Below the pieces are notes generated by a model that was given only the letters and a program-made list of their open reading frames with translations, did no database searches and was not told the DNA's origin. Positions 1-9,502 of a stretch of DNA of 37,193 bases are shown here, piece by piece (the stretch's first letter is position 1; each line of letters opens with the position of its first letter). This DNA is from JBPCOI01 sp051000395 (GTDB lineage: Bacteria > Actinomycetota > Actinomycetes > Mycobacteriales > Jatrophihabitantaceae). The position numbers and the translations under genes were made by a program. Location: positions 1 to 37,193 of the forward strand of contig JBPCOI010000009.1 in the NCBI GenBank assembly GCA_051000395.1. The letters are read 5' to 3'.

Positions 1-701
1 TCGGCCTCGGCACCTCCAGTCCGTCGATCGTGGGCAACTGGAACGGGCTCGCGTTCGACGAGCCGTACCGCCACAGCCGCGACGTGCTTCGTGTGGTGCG
101 TGCCGCGCTCGCCGGCGAGCGTGTCGACGGAGTGTTCGACACGTTCACGATCAAGCGCTTCAAGCTGGAGCAGCCACCGGCGGTACCGCCTGCCGTGCTG
201 CTCGCCGCCCTGCTGCCGCAGATGCTGCGCCTGGCCGGACGGGAGGCCGACGGCGCGATCCTGAACTGGCTGGCGTCGGGCGACGTGGCGCGCTGCGTCG
301 AGGCGATCGGCAATCCCGGTGCCGACGTCGTGGCCCGCGTCTTCGTGTGCCCGTCGCCCGATCCCGAGTACGCGCGCCGCCTGGGCCGGCTGCTGATCTC
401 GACGTACCTCACGGTGCCGGCCTACGCCCGATTCCACGACTGGCTCGGACGGGGCGAGGCGCTGCGCCCCATGCACGAGGCGTGGGCGCGCGGCGACCGC
501 GCCGGTGCCGCGGCGGCGATCCCGGACGAGGTCGTCGACGCTCTTGTCCTGCACGGCACGCCGGAGTCCTGCCGCGCGCAGGTTCGGGACTACGCGGCGG
601 CCGGGGTGCGGACGCCGGTGATCGCCCTGCTCCCGACGCCGGAAGCCACGGACGCCGGCGCGCTGCTCGACGTCGTCCGCCGACTCGGACCGGAGGCTTG
701 A
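1..701 (+). CDS. LLM-class (luciferase-like, probably F420-dependent) oxidoreductase, 5'-truncated by window edge
   Basis: The reading frame is already open at the first bases and reads GLGTSSPSIVGNWNG from base 3 onward, so the true start lies upstream. The GTG at 30 is internal to this conserved stretch. That motif, followed by ADGAILNWL at about 74-82 counted from base 30, is typical of actinobacterial luciferase-like monooxygenase-fold enzymes, many of which use coenzyme F420 rather than FMN. About 232 C-terminal residues are visible, of a family usually 300-350 long. The fold is a TIM barrel and the protein should be cytosolic. The substrate cannot be read from sequence. The stop is followed one base later by the ATG of a short-chain dehydrogenase, so the two are probably co-transcribed. 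F420 rather than FMN use is inferred from family resemblance. Confidence 0.85.
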   Translation, partial: GLGTSSPSIVGNWNGLAFDEPYRHSRDVLRVVRAALAGERVDGVFDTFTIKRFKLEQPPAVPPAVLLAALLPQMLRLAGREADGAILNWLASGDVARCVEAIGNPGADVVARVFVCPSPDPEYARRLGRLLISTYLTVPAYARFHDWLGRGEALRPMHEAWARGDRAGAAAAIPDEVVDALVLHGTPESCRAQVRDYAAAGVRTPVIALLPTPEATDAGALLDVVRRLGPEA

Positions 702-702
702 C

Positions 703-1512
703 ATGGAACTGGCCACGAAGGTCGTCGTGATCACCGGCGGCGGCAGCGGGATCGGTGCCGCGCTGGCCCGCCGCGTCGCCGCCGAGGGCGCGGCGGCCGT
801 GGTAGTCGCTGACCTGCGCCGCGACGCCGCGAGCGCCGTCGCCGGCGAGATCGACGGGGTCGGCGAGGAATTGGACGTCTGCGACGCCGATGCCGTCACC
901 TCGCTCGTCGACCGCACGATCGAGCGCTTCGGCCGCATCGACCTGTTCTGCTCCAACGCCGGGATCGCCACCGGGATAGGTGTGACAGCTGCACCACCGG
1001 CTGCGGCGTCGGGACCCTCGGTTGACCTGTGGCACAAGGCCTTCGACGTGCACGTCATGGCGCACGTCTACGCGGCACGCTCCGTGCTGCCGCACATGCT
1101 CGCCCGCGGCAGCGGATACCTGCTCAACACCGCGTCGGCCGCCGGCCTGCTCACCGCACCGGGCGACGCGCCGTACACGGTGAGCAAGCACGGTGCGGTG
1201 GCCTTGGCCGAGTGGCTCGCGGTGACCTACGGCGGCCACGGGATCGGCGTCAGCGTGCTGTGCCCGCTCGGCGTCGCCACGCCGCTGCTGATGGACCCGC
1301 TCGCCGCAGGCGATGCCGGCGCCCGGTCCGTCGCGGCGTCGGGGCAGATCGTGACGGCCGAGCACGTGGCGCAGAGCGTCGTCGCCGGGCTGGCCGAGGA
1401 GAGGTTCCTGATCCTGCCGCACCCCGAGGTGGGTACGTTCTGGGCGCAGAAGGCATCCGATCCCGACCGGTGGCTGGCCGGCGTGCGCCGGCTCATCTCC
1501 CGGCAGAACTGA
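703..1512 (+). CDS. Short-chain dehydrogenase/reductase (SDR)
   Basis: This is a classical SDR of 269 residues, a cytosolic NAD(P)-dependent alcohol or ketone oxidoreductase with a Rossmann fold. The cofactor motif TGGGSGIG is at 11-18, NAG at 85-87, the catalytic Ser near 145, and the YxxxK pair is Tyr158 and Lys162. An Asp at the end of beta-2 (VVADLRR, about 35-40) suggests NAD(H) preference. A 14-residue Ala/Pro/Gly-rich insertion (about 93-106) after the NAG strand is longer than in FabG-type enzymes. The ATG lies one base after the preceding stop, which implies translational coupling to the LLM oxidoreductase. With the next SDR the trio resembles catabolic or lipid-modifying gene sets, but the substrate is unknown. 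Confidence 0.88.
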   Translation: MELATKVVVITGGGSGIGAALARRVAAEGAAAVVVADLRRDAASAVAGEIDGVGEELDVCDADAVTSLVDRTIERFGRIDLFCSNAGIATGIGVTAAPPAAASGPSVDLWHKAFDVHVMAHVYAARSVLPHMLARGSGYLLNTASAAGLLTAPGDAPYTVSKHGAVALAEWLAVTYGGHGIGVSVLCPLGVATPLLMDPLAAGDAGARSVAASGQIVTAEHVAQSVVAGLAEERFLILPHPEVGTFWAQKASDPDRWLAGVRRLISRQN

Positions 1513-1530
1513 GCGAAGGGCGTTACCGAC

Positions 1531-2295
1531 ATGGCAGGTGTGCAGGACCGGGTGGCGCTGGTGACCGGAGCGGGGCAGGGCATCGGCGCCGAGATCGCCA
1601 GGCGGCTCGCCGCCGACGGCGCCAAGCTCGGCGTGCTCGACCTCGCTATCGACGCGGCGAAGGCCGTCGCCGACGAGATCACCGCGGCCGGTGGCCAGGC
1701 GATTGCCCTGGGCGCCGACGTCTCCCGACGCGAGCAGGTGCAAGACGCGGTCGACACGCTCGCCGGTGAGTTCGGCGGCCTGCACATCCTGGTGAACAAT
1801 GCCGGCGTGCTGCGCGACAACCTGCTGTTCAAGATGAGCGACGACGATTGGACGACCGTCATGGAGGTGCACCTGCGCGGAGCCTTCCTGTGCACTCAGA
1901 TCGCGCAGAAGCACATGGTCGCGGCGAAGTACGGGCGCATCGTGTCGATGTCGTCGACCTCCGCGCTGGGTAACCGCGGCCAGGCGAACTACTCGACGGC
2001 GAAGGCCGGCCTCCAGGGGCTCACCAAGACTTTGGCGATCGAGCTCGGACCCTTCGGGATCACCGCCAACGCCATCGCCCCCGGCTTCATCGAGACCGCG
2101 ATGACGGCGGCGACGGCGGAGCGGATCGGCAGCAATATCGACCAGATGCGCGAAGCGGTGGCTACGGCGGTGCCGGTTCGCCGCGGTGGAGTGCCGGCCG
2201 ACATCGCCAACACGGTGGCCTTCTTCGCTGGCGAGGAGTCTGGCTACGTCACCGGCCAGGTCATCTACGTCGACGGCGGCCGCGGCCTGCTCTGA
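1531..2295 (+). CDS. fabG: SDR, 3-oxoacyl-ACP reductase FabG-like
   Basis: A 254-residue SDR that reduces or oxidises a 3-oxo/3-hydroxyacyl-type substrate with NAD(P)H. It shows TGAGQGIG at 12-19, NNAG at 89-92, Ser141/142, Tyr154 and Lys158 (YSTAK), and the C-terminal IYVDGG typical of FabG-like proteins. The usual catalytic-tetrad Asn (in VNLxG) reads His here (MEVHLRGAF, His114), a substitution also seen in acyl-CoA-acting FabG-like relatives. Asp37 after beta-2 hints at NAD rather than NADP. It lies 18 bases after the preceding SDR and is the last gene of that operon. The true fatty-acid-synthesis FabG is usually beside fabI or acpP, so a role in acyl-CoA catabolism is more likely than de novo synthesis; this is inference. 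Confidence 0.82.
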   Translation: MAGVQDRVALVTGAGQGIGAEIARRLAADGAKLGVLDLAIDAAKAVADEITAAGGQAIALGADVSRREQVQDAVDTLAGEFGGLHILVNNAGVLRDNLLFKMSDDDWTTVMEVHLRGAFLCTQIAQKHMVAAKYGRIVSMSSTSALGNRGQANYSTAKAGLQGLTKTLAIELGPFGITANAIAPGFIETAMTAATAERIGSNIDQMREAVATAVPVRRGGVPADIANTVAFFAGEESGYVTGQVIYVDGGRGLL

Positions 2296-2299
2296 GCCG

Positions 2300-2305
2300 T
2301 ACGCT
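2300..2305 (+). promoter_or_regulatory. Candidate -10 box of ffh
   Basis: TACGCT fits the actinobacterial TANNNT -10 consensus and lies 44 bases before the TTG start of ffh, just after the fabG stop. No convincing -35 was seen. It would separate ffh from the oxidoreductase operon. Confidence 0.35.
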
Positions 2306-2349
2306 GGGGGGGTCCGCGTCCGGTCAGCTCGCGCTCGAAGGATTCCTCC

Positions 2350-3879
<1,530 letters not shown>

Positions 3880-4010
3880 GCGGGGAAAGCGCCGGGTGGA
3901 AGCGTCACGCCCTACCGCGGATCAATGTCACCGCGCCGGCCGATGCCGGTGGGCACCTCACGGGTCCGAGCTGGCTCGCCTGCTACCCGGGAAGTCCTGA
4001 TAGACGTTGC

Positions 4011-4016
4011 TAGTCT
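4011..4016 (+). promoter_or_regulatory. Candidate -10 box of the PPOX-class gene
   Basis: TAGTCT fits TANNNT and lies 18 bases before the ATG at 4035, giving a short leader that includes an AAGG-type ribosome binding site. The remainder of the 155-base gap 3880-4034 shows no gene or clear hairpin. Confidence 0.35.
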
Positions 4017-4034
4017 TGCTGGCGGGAAAGGCAG

Positions 4035-4460
4035 ATGGTGTTGCACATACCGGCAGAGCAGAGGGCCCAGGTCGACTCACGCCTGGCCAACGACATCATT
4101 GCCTGGCTGACGACCGTCCGGACGAATGGAATGCCCGACACTGTCCCAGTGTGGTTCGTATGGAAGGACTCGGCATTTGTGATCTACAGCCAGCCGAACA
4201 AGCTGAAGCTGCGGAACCTCGAGCACAATTCAAAGGTGAGCATCGCCATCGATGACACCAGGGGTGGCGATGATGTCGTGCGCTTCGAGGGGACGGCAAG
4301 GGTCGCCGAGAGTTATCCGGCGTCGGCTCAGCTGCCCGAATACGTCCAGAAGTACGAGCACCATATCCGACGTCTCGGTTATGGTGACCCGCAGACATTC
4401 GCAGCCATCTTCTCGGTGCCAGTCTTGGTGACGCCGACGAAGTACCGTCAGTGGGTTTGA
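4035..4460 (+). CDS. PPOX-class F420-dependent oxidoreductase (TIGR03667-like)
   Basis: A 141-residue split-barrel flavin/deazaflavin-binding protein of the pyridoxamine 5'-phosphate oxidase superfamily. These small cytosolic enzymes bind F420 (or FMN) at a dimer interface and reduce diverse substrates. The pattern PDTVPVWFVWKDSAFVIYS (about 34-52), then KLRNLEHNSKVSIAID (about 58-73) and FEGTARV (about 82-88), matches the actinobacterial F420 subgroup represented by Rv3369 (from memory). The ATG at 4035 has AAAGG upstream. Base composition is lower than neighbours: 4141-4200 and 4201-4260 each count 32/60 G+C, against 47/60 in 3781-3840 within ffh. That suggests more recent acquisition. The substrate is unknown. 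Confidence 0.85.
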   Translation: MVLHIPAEQRAQVDSRLANDIIAWLTTVRTNGMPDTVPVWFVWKDSAFVIYSQPNKLKLRNLEHNSKVSIAIDDTRGGDDVVRFEGTARVAESYPASAQLPEYVQKYEHHIRRLGYGDPQTFAAIFSVPVLVTPTKYRQWV

Positions 4461-4618
4461 GATCGATGCTAGCGGGCCGGTAGGACCTTATGCGGCCCAT
4501 CACAGCTGAGGGTGTAGCGTTGGACAGCGATATGGCAACCGAGGTAGTCGCCATGTGGAGCGCCCGCCAGGCAATTCGCGAAAGGCGACTCCCATAAACA
4601 CAACACCCTTTTTCAACT

Positions 4619-5598
4619 GTGCATTATACGTCGACGACGGCCGCCGACCGGCCGAGGTCCGACCAGGATCAGCGCGCCGCGGGTGAGCGAGCGTTGGTCC
4701 TCGGTGGTGGCGGATCGGCAGGCAATGCGTGGTTGATCGGCGTCATCGCCGGCCTTTTTGATGCCGGGTTGGACGTGACCGAGGCCGATCTGATCATCGG
4801 GACATCGGCCGGATCGACGGCCGCGGCCCAGATAACCAGCGCGAGCCCGACCAAACTGCATGCCGACCTCCTTTCCGCTGCGCCCCAGCAACGGACCGGT
4901 CCGGTCGGATCCGACGGTGGACGCGTTCCCCTTGGGCCGGTGGCCGACCATATGCGGAGAACGAGCGAGATCATCGCAGCCGCCGGGGGTGCGGCCGATA
5001 TGCGCCGTAGACTGGGTGCAGCGGCGCTCGAAATGGATGCGGCGTCGGACGGCTCCGCGCAAACGTGGTGGCGGGCTACCGTCGCCGCCTGGCTGCCCAG
5101 CCAGCACTGGCGCAGCGAACGGTGCTCATCACGGCAGTCGATGCCCATACCGGTGAACCGGTCGTGTTCGACCGCCACAACGGAGTCGACCTGGCGGACG
5201 CCGTCGCCGCCAGCACCGCCAATGGCTTCGGTGTCCCTCCCTACGCCGTCGGCGACAGCCGATACATCGACGGCGGCTACCGACGATCCAGCGAGAATGC
5301 CGATCTGGCGGCCGGATACGGGCGGGTGCTGGTGCTGTCACCACTTGGCGGCAGATCACGGGCGCCGCTGGAGTGGGGCATGCATCTTGCGGCGCAGGTT
5401 GATGAACTACGCGCCCAGGGCAGCAGAGTGGAAACCATCTTGCCGGATAGCAGCTCCCGCGACGCATTCGGCAGCAATCTGATGGATCTGTCGACGCGTC
5501 CGCCCGCTGCACGAGCCGGTTACGACCAAGGCGGAGCCATTGCCGAGCAGCTCACCGAATTCTGGCGTTGCGGCCCGCGATATCAGTCGACTCGGTAG
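4619..5598 (+). pseudogene. Patatin-like phospholipase, interrupted by a one-base frameshift
   Basis: Two consecutive frames together spell a full patatin-like acyl hydrolase (Ser-Asp dyad lipase). The first frame (GTG at 4619 to about 5112) carries the oxyanion loop ALVLGGGGSAGNAW and the nucleophile elbow IGTSAGS. The second frame (about 5112 to the TGA ending at 5598) carries the catalytic Asp motif YIDGGYRRS and the conserved C-terminus. Inserting one base near 5111 (CACTGG, then C, then CGCAGCGAACGG) would join them as HWPQRTVLITAVDA, giving about 326 residues, the usual family length. As written, frame one runs on to a stop at 5482 with low-complexity residues, and the product lacks the catalytic Asp. 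It may be a recent pseudogene, a sequencing error, or less likely a recoding site. The upstream 60 bases (4561-4620) are 32/60 G+C. Confidence 0.85.
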
Positions 5599-5650
5599 GC
5601 GAGGCTCAGTCAGTGGCGCGGGCCGGGATTGCGGAATGGTGCGCCGCAGT

Positions 5651-7825
5651 TCAGACCGGGTTGCGCAGCGACTCGGCGAGCGCGGCCGGGACGAGCTCGT
5701 GGCGGGCGAAGCGGCGGGTGAAGCGCCCGGTGCCGGCCGTCAGCGAGCGCAGTGTGATCGGGTAGCGCACCAGCTCCGCGTCGGGAACCTCGGCGTGTAC
5801 GACGGTGCGCTCCATGCCCAGCGCAGCGGACGGGTCGGGCTCGGTGCCGGTGACGCGGCCGCGGCGCCCGGACAGGTCCGAGAGCACCGCTCCGACGTGC
5901 GAGTCGGGGACGGTGATCTCCACGCTGGCCAGCGGCTCGAGCAGTGCGGGCTTGGCGGCCGCCGCTGCGTCCTTCACCGCGAGCGACCCGGCGGTCTGGA
6001 ACGCCGCGTCGGAGGAGTCCACGCTGTGCGACTTGCCGTCGACGAGCGTGACCCGGACGTCGACGAGCGGGACGTGGTCGTTGGCCAGGCCGTGTTCGAG
6101 CTGCGCACGCACGCCCTTCTCTACCGAGGCGATGAACTGCGACGGCACCGCGCCGCCGACCACCTTGTCCGCGAACTGGACGCCGGTGCCGCGCGGCAGC
6201 GGCTCGACGATCACGTCGCAGACCGCGTACTGCCCGTGCCCGCCGGACTGCTTCACCAGCCGCCCGTGCCCGCGCGCCTCGGCGGTGAACGTCTCGTGCA
6301 ACGCGATGCGTAGCGGCACCGTTTCGACATGCGCACCGGTCGCGCGCAGCCGTTCGAGCACCACGTCGGCGTGCGCCTCCCCGAGGCACCACAGCACCAG
6401 CTGCCCGGTGTCGTGGTGGCGGTCCACGCGCACCGTCGGATCGCCGGCGGTGAGTCGTCCCAACGCCTTGGCCAGGGCGTCCTCGTCGCCGCGCGTCGCC
6501 GCCTGCACCGCGATCGGCAACAGCGGTTCGGGCATCTCCCACGGCGCGATGAGCAGCGGCCGCGCCCGCGCGGAGACGGTGTCGCCCGTCTCGGCCACCC
6601 CGAGGCGCCCGATCGCGCAGATGTCCCCTGCCACCGCCCGCTCGATCGGGCGCAGCGTCGCGCCCAGCGGGGAGTGCAGCGCCCCGACGCGCTCGTCCGC
6701 GTCGTGGTCGGGGTGCCCGCGCCCGTTACCGCCGTGGCCGGAGACGTGGACGGCCGTCTCCGGGGTGAGCGTGCCGGAGAAGATGCGCAGTACCGAGAGC
6801 CGCCCGAGGTAAGGGTCGACCGTGGTACGCACGACCTCGGCCACCAGCGGGCCGTTCGCGTCGCAGTTCAGCGTGGGGGAAGGCGCGCCGTCCAGGGCGC
6901 TGACCGTGGGCGCGTCGAGCTCGACCGGAGACGGGAACGCGCCCGAGAGCACCTCGAGCAGCTCGCTGAGGCCGAGACCGCTGCTCGCGCAGACGGGTAG
7001 CACGGGGTAGAACGTGCCGCGCGCCACCGCCGTCTCGAGGTCGTCGACGAGCACGTCGAGCCCGATCTGCTCGCCGGCGAGGTAACGATCCAGCAGCGTC
7101 TCGTCCTCGCTGTTGTTGATGATCGCCTCGATGAGGGCTGCCCGGTCCGTCTCGAGGTCGGGCGTCGTCTCGTCCGCGTCGGACTCCTTGGGCGGAAAAC
7201 CGGCCGAGTAGTCGTAGACGACGCGGGTGAGCAACCCGACGATGCTCGACGGGGGCGCGCCCTCGCCGCCGCCCACCGGCACGTACAACGGCAGCACCGC
7301 CTGCCCGTCCGCGCCACCGAAGACGCGCTGACAGGCGGCCAGAGTGGCGGGGTAGGCGGCGCGCGGCGCGTCGAGCCTGGTGAGGACCACCGCACGCGGC
7401 ATGCCGAGAGCCGCGCACTCCTCCCACAGCGACACGGTGATCGGGTCGATCTCGTCGGCGACGGAGACGACGAACAGCGCCGAGTCGGCGGCGCGCAACC
7501 CGGCGCGGAGCTCGCCGGTGAAGTCCGGGTAGCCGGGGGTGTCGAGCAGGTTCACCACGACGTTGTCCCAGCGCAGGGGGCAAACCGACAGCGCGACCGA
7601 ACGCTGCTGCGCGACCTCCACCGGGTCGTGGTCGCTGACCGTGCTGCCCTCGGCGACCGTGCCGGCGCGTGCGATCGTGCCGGTCGCGGCGAGCAGCGCC
7701 TCCACGAGGGTCGTCTTGCCGGCGCCGGAGTGGCCGACCAGGGTGACGTTGCGGATCTTCTCCGGGCGATCGGCCGAGTCGAACGAGGCCGTCGCGGTCC
7801 GGGTGGCGGCCTTCTTGTTCGACAT
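5651..7825 (-). CDS. fusA2: Elongation factor G-like protein EF-G2
   Basis: A 724-residue EF-G paralogue with the domain order of a translational GTPase: P-loop GHSGAGKT (31-38), switch II DTPGYPDF (95-102), then domains II-V. The NKxD guanine-recognition motif reads TRLD (149-152), a departure seen in the actinobacterial EF-G2 group (Rv0120c-like), whose role in translocation is doubtful; mycobacterial EF-G2 has been reported to lack ribosome-stimulated GTPase activity (recalled). The genuine fusA normally sits with rpsL, rpsG and tuf, which are absent here. The start at 7825 (MSNKKAATRT) is favoured over an ATG 45 bases upstream because AGGAGG lies 8 bases before it. It is transcribed divergently from pgsA and convergently with the patatin remnant. 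Confidence 0.93.
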   Translation of the reverse strand: MSNKKAATRTATASFDSADRPEKIRNVTLVGHSGAGKTTLVEALLAATGTIARAGTVAEGSTVSDHDPVEVAQQRSVALSVCPLRWDNVVVNLLDTPGYPDFTGELRAGLRAADSALFVVSVADEIDPITVSLWEECAALGMPRAVVLTRLDAPRAAYPATLAACQRVFGGADGQAVLPLYVPVGGGEGAPPSSIVGLLTRVVYDYSAGFPPKESDADETTPDLETDRAALIEAIINNSEDETLLDRYLAGEQIGLDVLVDDLETAVARGTFYPVLPVCASSGLGLSELLEVLSGAFPSPVELDAPTVSALDGAPSPTLNCDANGPLVAEVVRTTVDPYLGRLSVLRIFSGTLTPETAVHVSGHGGNGRGHPDHDADERVGALHSPLGATLRPIERAVAGDICAIGRLGVAETGDTVSARARPLLIAPWEMPEPLLPIAVQAATRGDEDALAKALGRLTAGDPTVRVDRHHDTGQLVLWCLGEAHADVVLERLRATGAHVETVPLRIALHETFTAEARGHGRLVKQSGGHGQYAVCDVIVEPLPRGTGVQFADKVVGGAVPSQFIASVEKGVRAQLEHGLANDHVPLVDVRVTLVDGKSHSVDSSDAAFQTAGSLAVKDAAAAAKPALLEPLASVEITVPDSHVGAVLSDLSGRRGRVTGTEPDPSAALGMERTVVHAEVPDAELVRYPITLRSLTAGTGRFTRRFARHELVPAALAESLRNPV

Positions 7826-7833
7826 CGTTGCGG

Positions 7834-7839
7834 CCTCCT
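7834..7839 (-). promoter_or_regulatory. Shine-Dalgarno AGGAGG of fusA2
   Basis: A perfect AGGAGG on the minus strand stands 8 bases before the ATG at 7825. It decides the start against the in-frame ATG at 7870. Confidence 0.85.
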
Positions 7840-7930
7840 GCTGACGCCCGGCACATTGTGCTCCCGGCATTCGACACCCGATCGGCTACGCGCGACAAGC
7901 GATCGGGTCAGATCGGTGCCCGCAGGCCGT

Positions 7931-7936
7931 TATCGT
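7931..7936 (+). promoter_or_regulatory. -10 box of the pgsA-patA-pimA operon, leaderless type
   Basis: TATCGT lies 6 bases before the GTG start at 7943, the distance expected between a -10 hexamer and the transcription start. The pgsA mRNA would therefore begin at or next to its start codon. No Shine-Dalgarno is present. Confidence 0.6.
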
Positions 7937-7942
7937 GACTGC

Positions 7943-8566
7943 GTGCTGACCGCCCGCCTGCGCATCGTGTTCACCAGGCTGCTGAGCCCGCTCGGCGCCA
8001 GGCTGGTGCGCGCCGGCGTCACGCCCAACGCGATCACGATCCTCGGAACCGTCGGGGCGGTGGCCGGAGCGCTGGTGTGCTTCCCGCGCGGCTGGTGGTT
8101 CGGCGGGACGCTGTGGGTCTGGGGCTTCGTGATGCTGGACATGCTCGACGGCCTGGTGGCCCGAGCCGGTGGCAGGGTCTCGAAGTTCGGCGGCGTTCTC
8201 GACTCGACCTGCGATCGCTTCGCCGACGCCGCGGTGTTCGGCTCGATCGCGTGGTTCTTCGCGATGCACGGGCAGCGCTGGATGGTGCTCGCGGCGCTGC
8301 TGTGCCTGGTGCTCGGCTCCGTCACGTCCTACATCCGCGCGCGGGCCGAGAGCGCGGGGTTCACCTGCTCGGTGGGCGTGGCCGAACGCACCGACCGGTT
8401 GATCGTCGTGCTCGTCGGCACCGGGCTGACCGGCGACCCGTTCGGGGTGCCGTACGTCCAGGCGATCGCGTTGTGGCTGCTCGTCGCTGCGTCCACGGTC
8501 ACCGTCGCCCAGCGCTTCACGACCGTCTACAAGCAGTCGAAGGCCCTGCAGACGGCGGAGGTCTAG
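7943..8566 (+). CDS. pgsA: CDP-alcohol phosphatidyltransferase, phosphatidylinositol phosphate synthase
   Basis: This integral membrane enzyme joins CDP-diacylglycerol and inositol phosphate, the first step towards phosphatidylinositol, PIMs and lipoarabinomannan. At 66-91 it has the complete family signature D-x2-DG-x2-AR-x8-G-x3-D-x3-D: Asp66, Asp69-Gly70, Ala73-Arg74, Gly83, Asp87 and Asp91, whose acidic residues bind Mg2+ and the CDP group. The 207 residues include several hydrophobic helices (about 30-48, 53-67, 92-108, 112-130, 160-185). The GTG at 7943 is chosen from the leaderless promoter and the family N-terminus. The stop abuts patA directly. Position beside patA and pimA identifies it as the inositol-phosphate enzyme rather than the glycerophosphate synthase. 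The HIT-family gene usually found upstream in mycobacteria is missing. Confidence 0.95.
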   Translation: MLTARLRIVFTRLLSPLGARLVRAGVTPNAITILGTVGAVAGALVCFPRGWWFGGTLWVWGFVMLDMLDGLVARAGGRVSKFGGVLDSTCDRFADAAVFGSIAWFFAMHGQRWMVLAALLCLVLGSVTSYIRARAESAGFTCSVGVAERTDRLIVVLVGTGLTGDPFGVPYVQAIALWLLVAASTVTVAQRFTTVYKQSKALQTAEV

Positions 8567-9502
8567 GTGCTGGAGCGGGCGCGCGGGCGCGTGGTCGATC
8601 TCGGCTTCGCTGCCGGGTGGGGGGCGGTCAAGTCGGCGCCCAGCGGCATCTCCGAACGTGCGTTTCGGGCTGTGGCCGACTTCGCCACGGTGCGCAACGG
8701 GCCCGGGGCGCGGCAGCTGCGCAAGAACCTGCGGCGGGTGCTCGGCCCGGACGCCTCGGAGCTGCGGCTGGACGCGCTCGTCGGCGAAGGGCTGCGTTCA
8801 TACTCGCGGTACTGGCTCGAAACCTTCCGCCTACCGAAGCTGGACCTGCAGGACGTCGTCGAGCGCGCCGGAGCGCGCACCGAGGGCGTCGAGCACCTCG
8901 ACGCCGCGCTGAGCCGCGGCAAGGGGGTGGTGCTCGCGTTGCCGCATCAGGGCAACTGGGACGTCGCCGGCGCGTGGCTGATCGCGCACAGCGGTCCGTT
9001 CGCGACCGTCGCCGAGCGGCTGCGCCCCGAGTCGTTGTTCGACCGCTTCGTCGCCTACCGGGAGAGCCTGGGGATGGAGGTGCTGCCGCTCACCGGCGGC
9101 GCGCGAGCGGTGAGCGACGTCCTCGCCGAGCGGCTGCGGGCGAACCGGGTGGTGTGCCTGCTCGCCGACCGCGACCTGTCCCGTAACGGTATCGAGGTCA
9201 GCTTCTTCGGTGCGGCCGCCAAGATGCCCGCGGGACCGGCGCTGCTCGCGGCGAGCACCGGTGCGGCCGTGCTGCCCGTCAGCCTGTGGTTCACCGAGGA
9301 CGGCTGGGGCCAGCGCATCAACGCGCCGGTCGAGTTCCCGGACGGCCGGCTGCGCGAGAAGGTGACGACGGGCACGCAGGCAGTAGCAGACACCTTCGCC
9401 CACGACATCGCCGAACACCCCGGTGACTGGCACATGCTGCAGCGGCTCTGGCTCGCCGACCTCCCGCCGCGGCCCGGCACGGACGGCACCGGCCCGGCCT
9501 GA
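8567..9502 (+). CDS. patA: Phosphatidylinositol mannoside acyltransferase PatA
   Basis: PatA transfers an acyl chain, usually palmitoyl from acyl-CoA, to the mannose of PIM1/PIM2 at the cytoplasmic face of the membrane. The 311-residue protein belongs to the LpxL/HtrB-like acyltransferase family; its HX4D motif is His127-Gln-Gly-Asn-Trp-Asp132 (PHQGNWD), almost the same position as catalytic His126 in M. smegmatis PatA (recalled). An N-terminal amphipathic segment (1-35) may anchor it. The GTG start immediately follows the pgsA stop, and its TGA overlaps the pimA ATG by one base, so translation is coupled through the operon. Length is normal for the family. Confidence 0.95.
   Translation: MLERARGRVVDLGFAAGWGAVKSAPSGISERAFRAVADFATVRNGPGARQLRKNLRRVLGPDASELRLDALVGEGLRSYSRYWLETFRLPKLDLQDVVERAGARTEGVEHLDAALSRGKGVVLALPHQGNWDVAGAWLIAHSGPFATVAERLRPESLFDRFVAYRESLGMEVLPLTGGARAVSDVLAERLRANRVVCLLADRDLSRNGIEVSFFGAAAKMPAGPALLAASTGAAVLPVSLWFTEDGWGQRINAPVEFPDGRLREKVTTGTQAVADTFAHDIAEHPGDWHMLQRLWLADLPPRPGTDGTGPA

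Noticed and set aside
4490..4597. 35-residue open frame (ATG 4490, ending RERRLP) between the PPOX gene and the patatin remnant, with AGGA just upstream
   Set aside because: Too short to judge and unlike anything I recognise. It could be a small protein, but coding signal cannot be separated from chance.
5051..5125. Programmed ribosomal frameshift at the patatin junction
   Set aside because: No slippery X-XXY-YYZ heptamer or strong downstream pseudoknot was seen; a plain one-base deletion explains the data.
5599..5650. Possible terminator between the patatin remnant and fusA2 (GGCGC ... GCGCC, 5615-5645)
   Set aside because: The stem is only 5 bp with a 21-base loop, which is expected by chance at this GC content.
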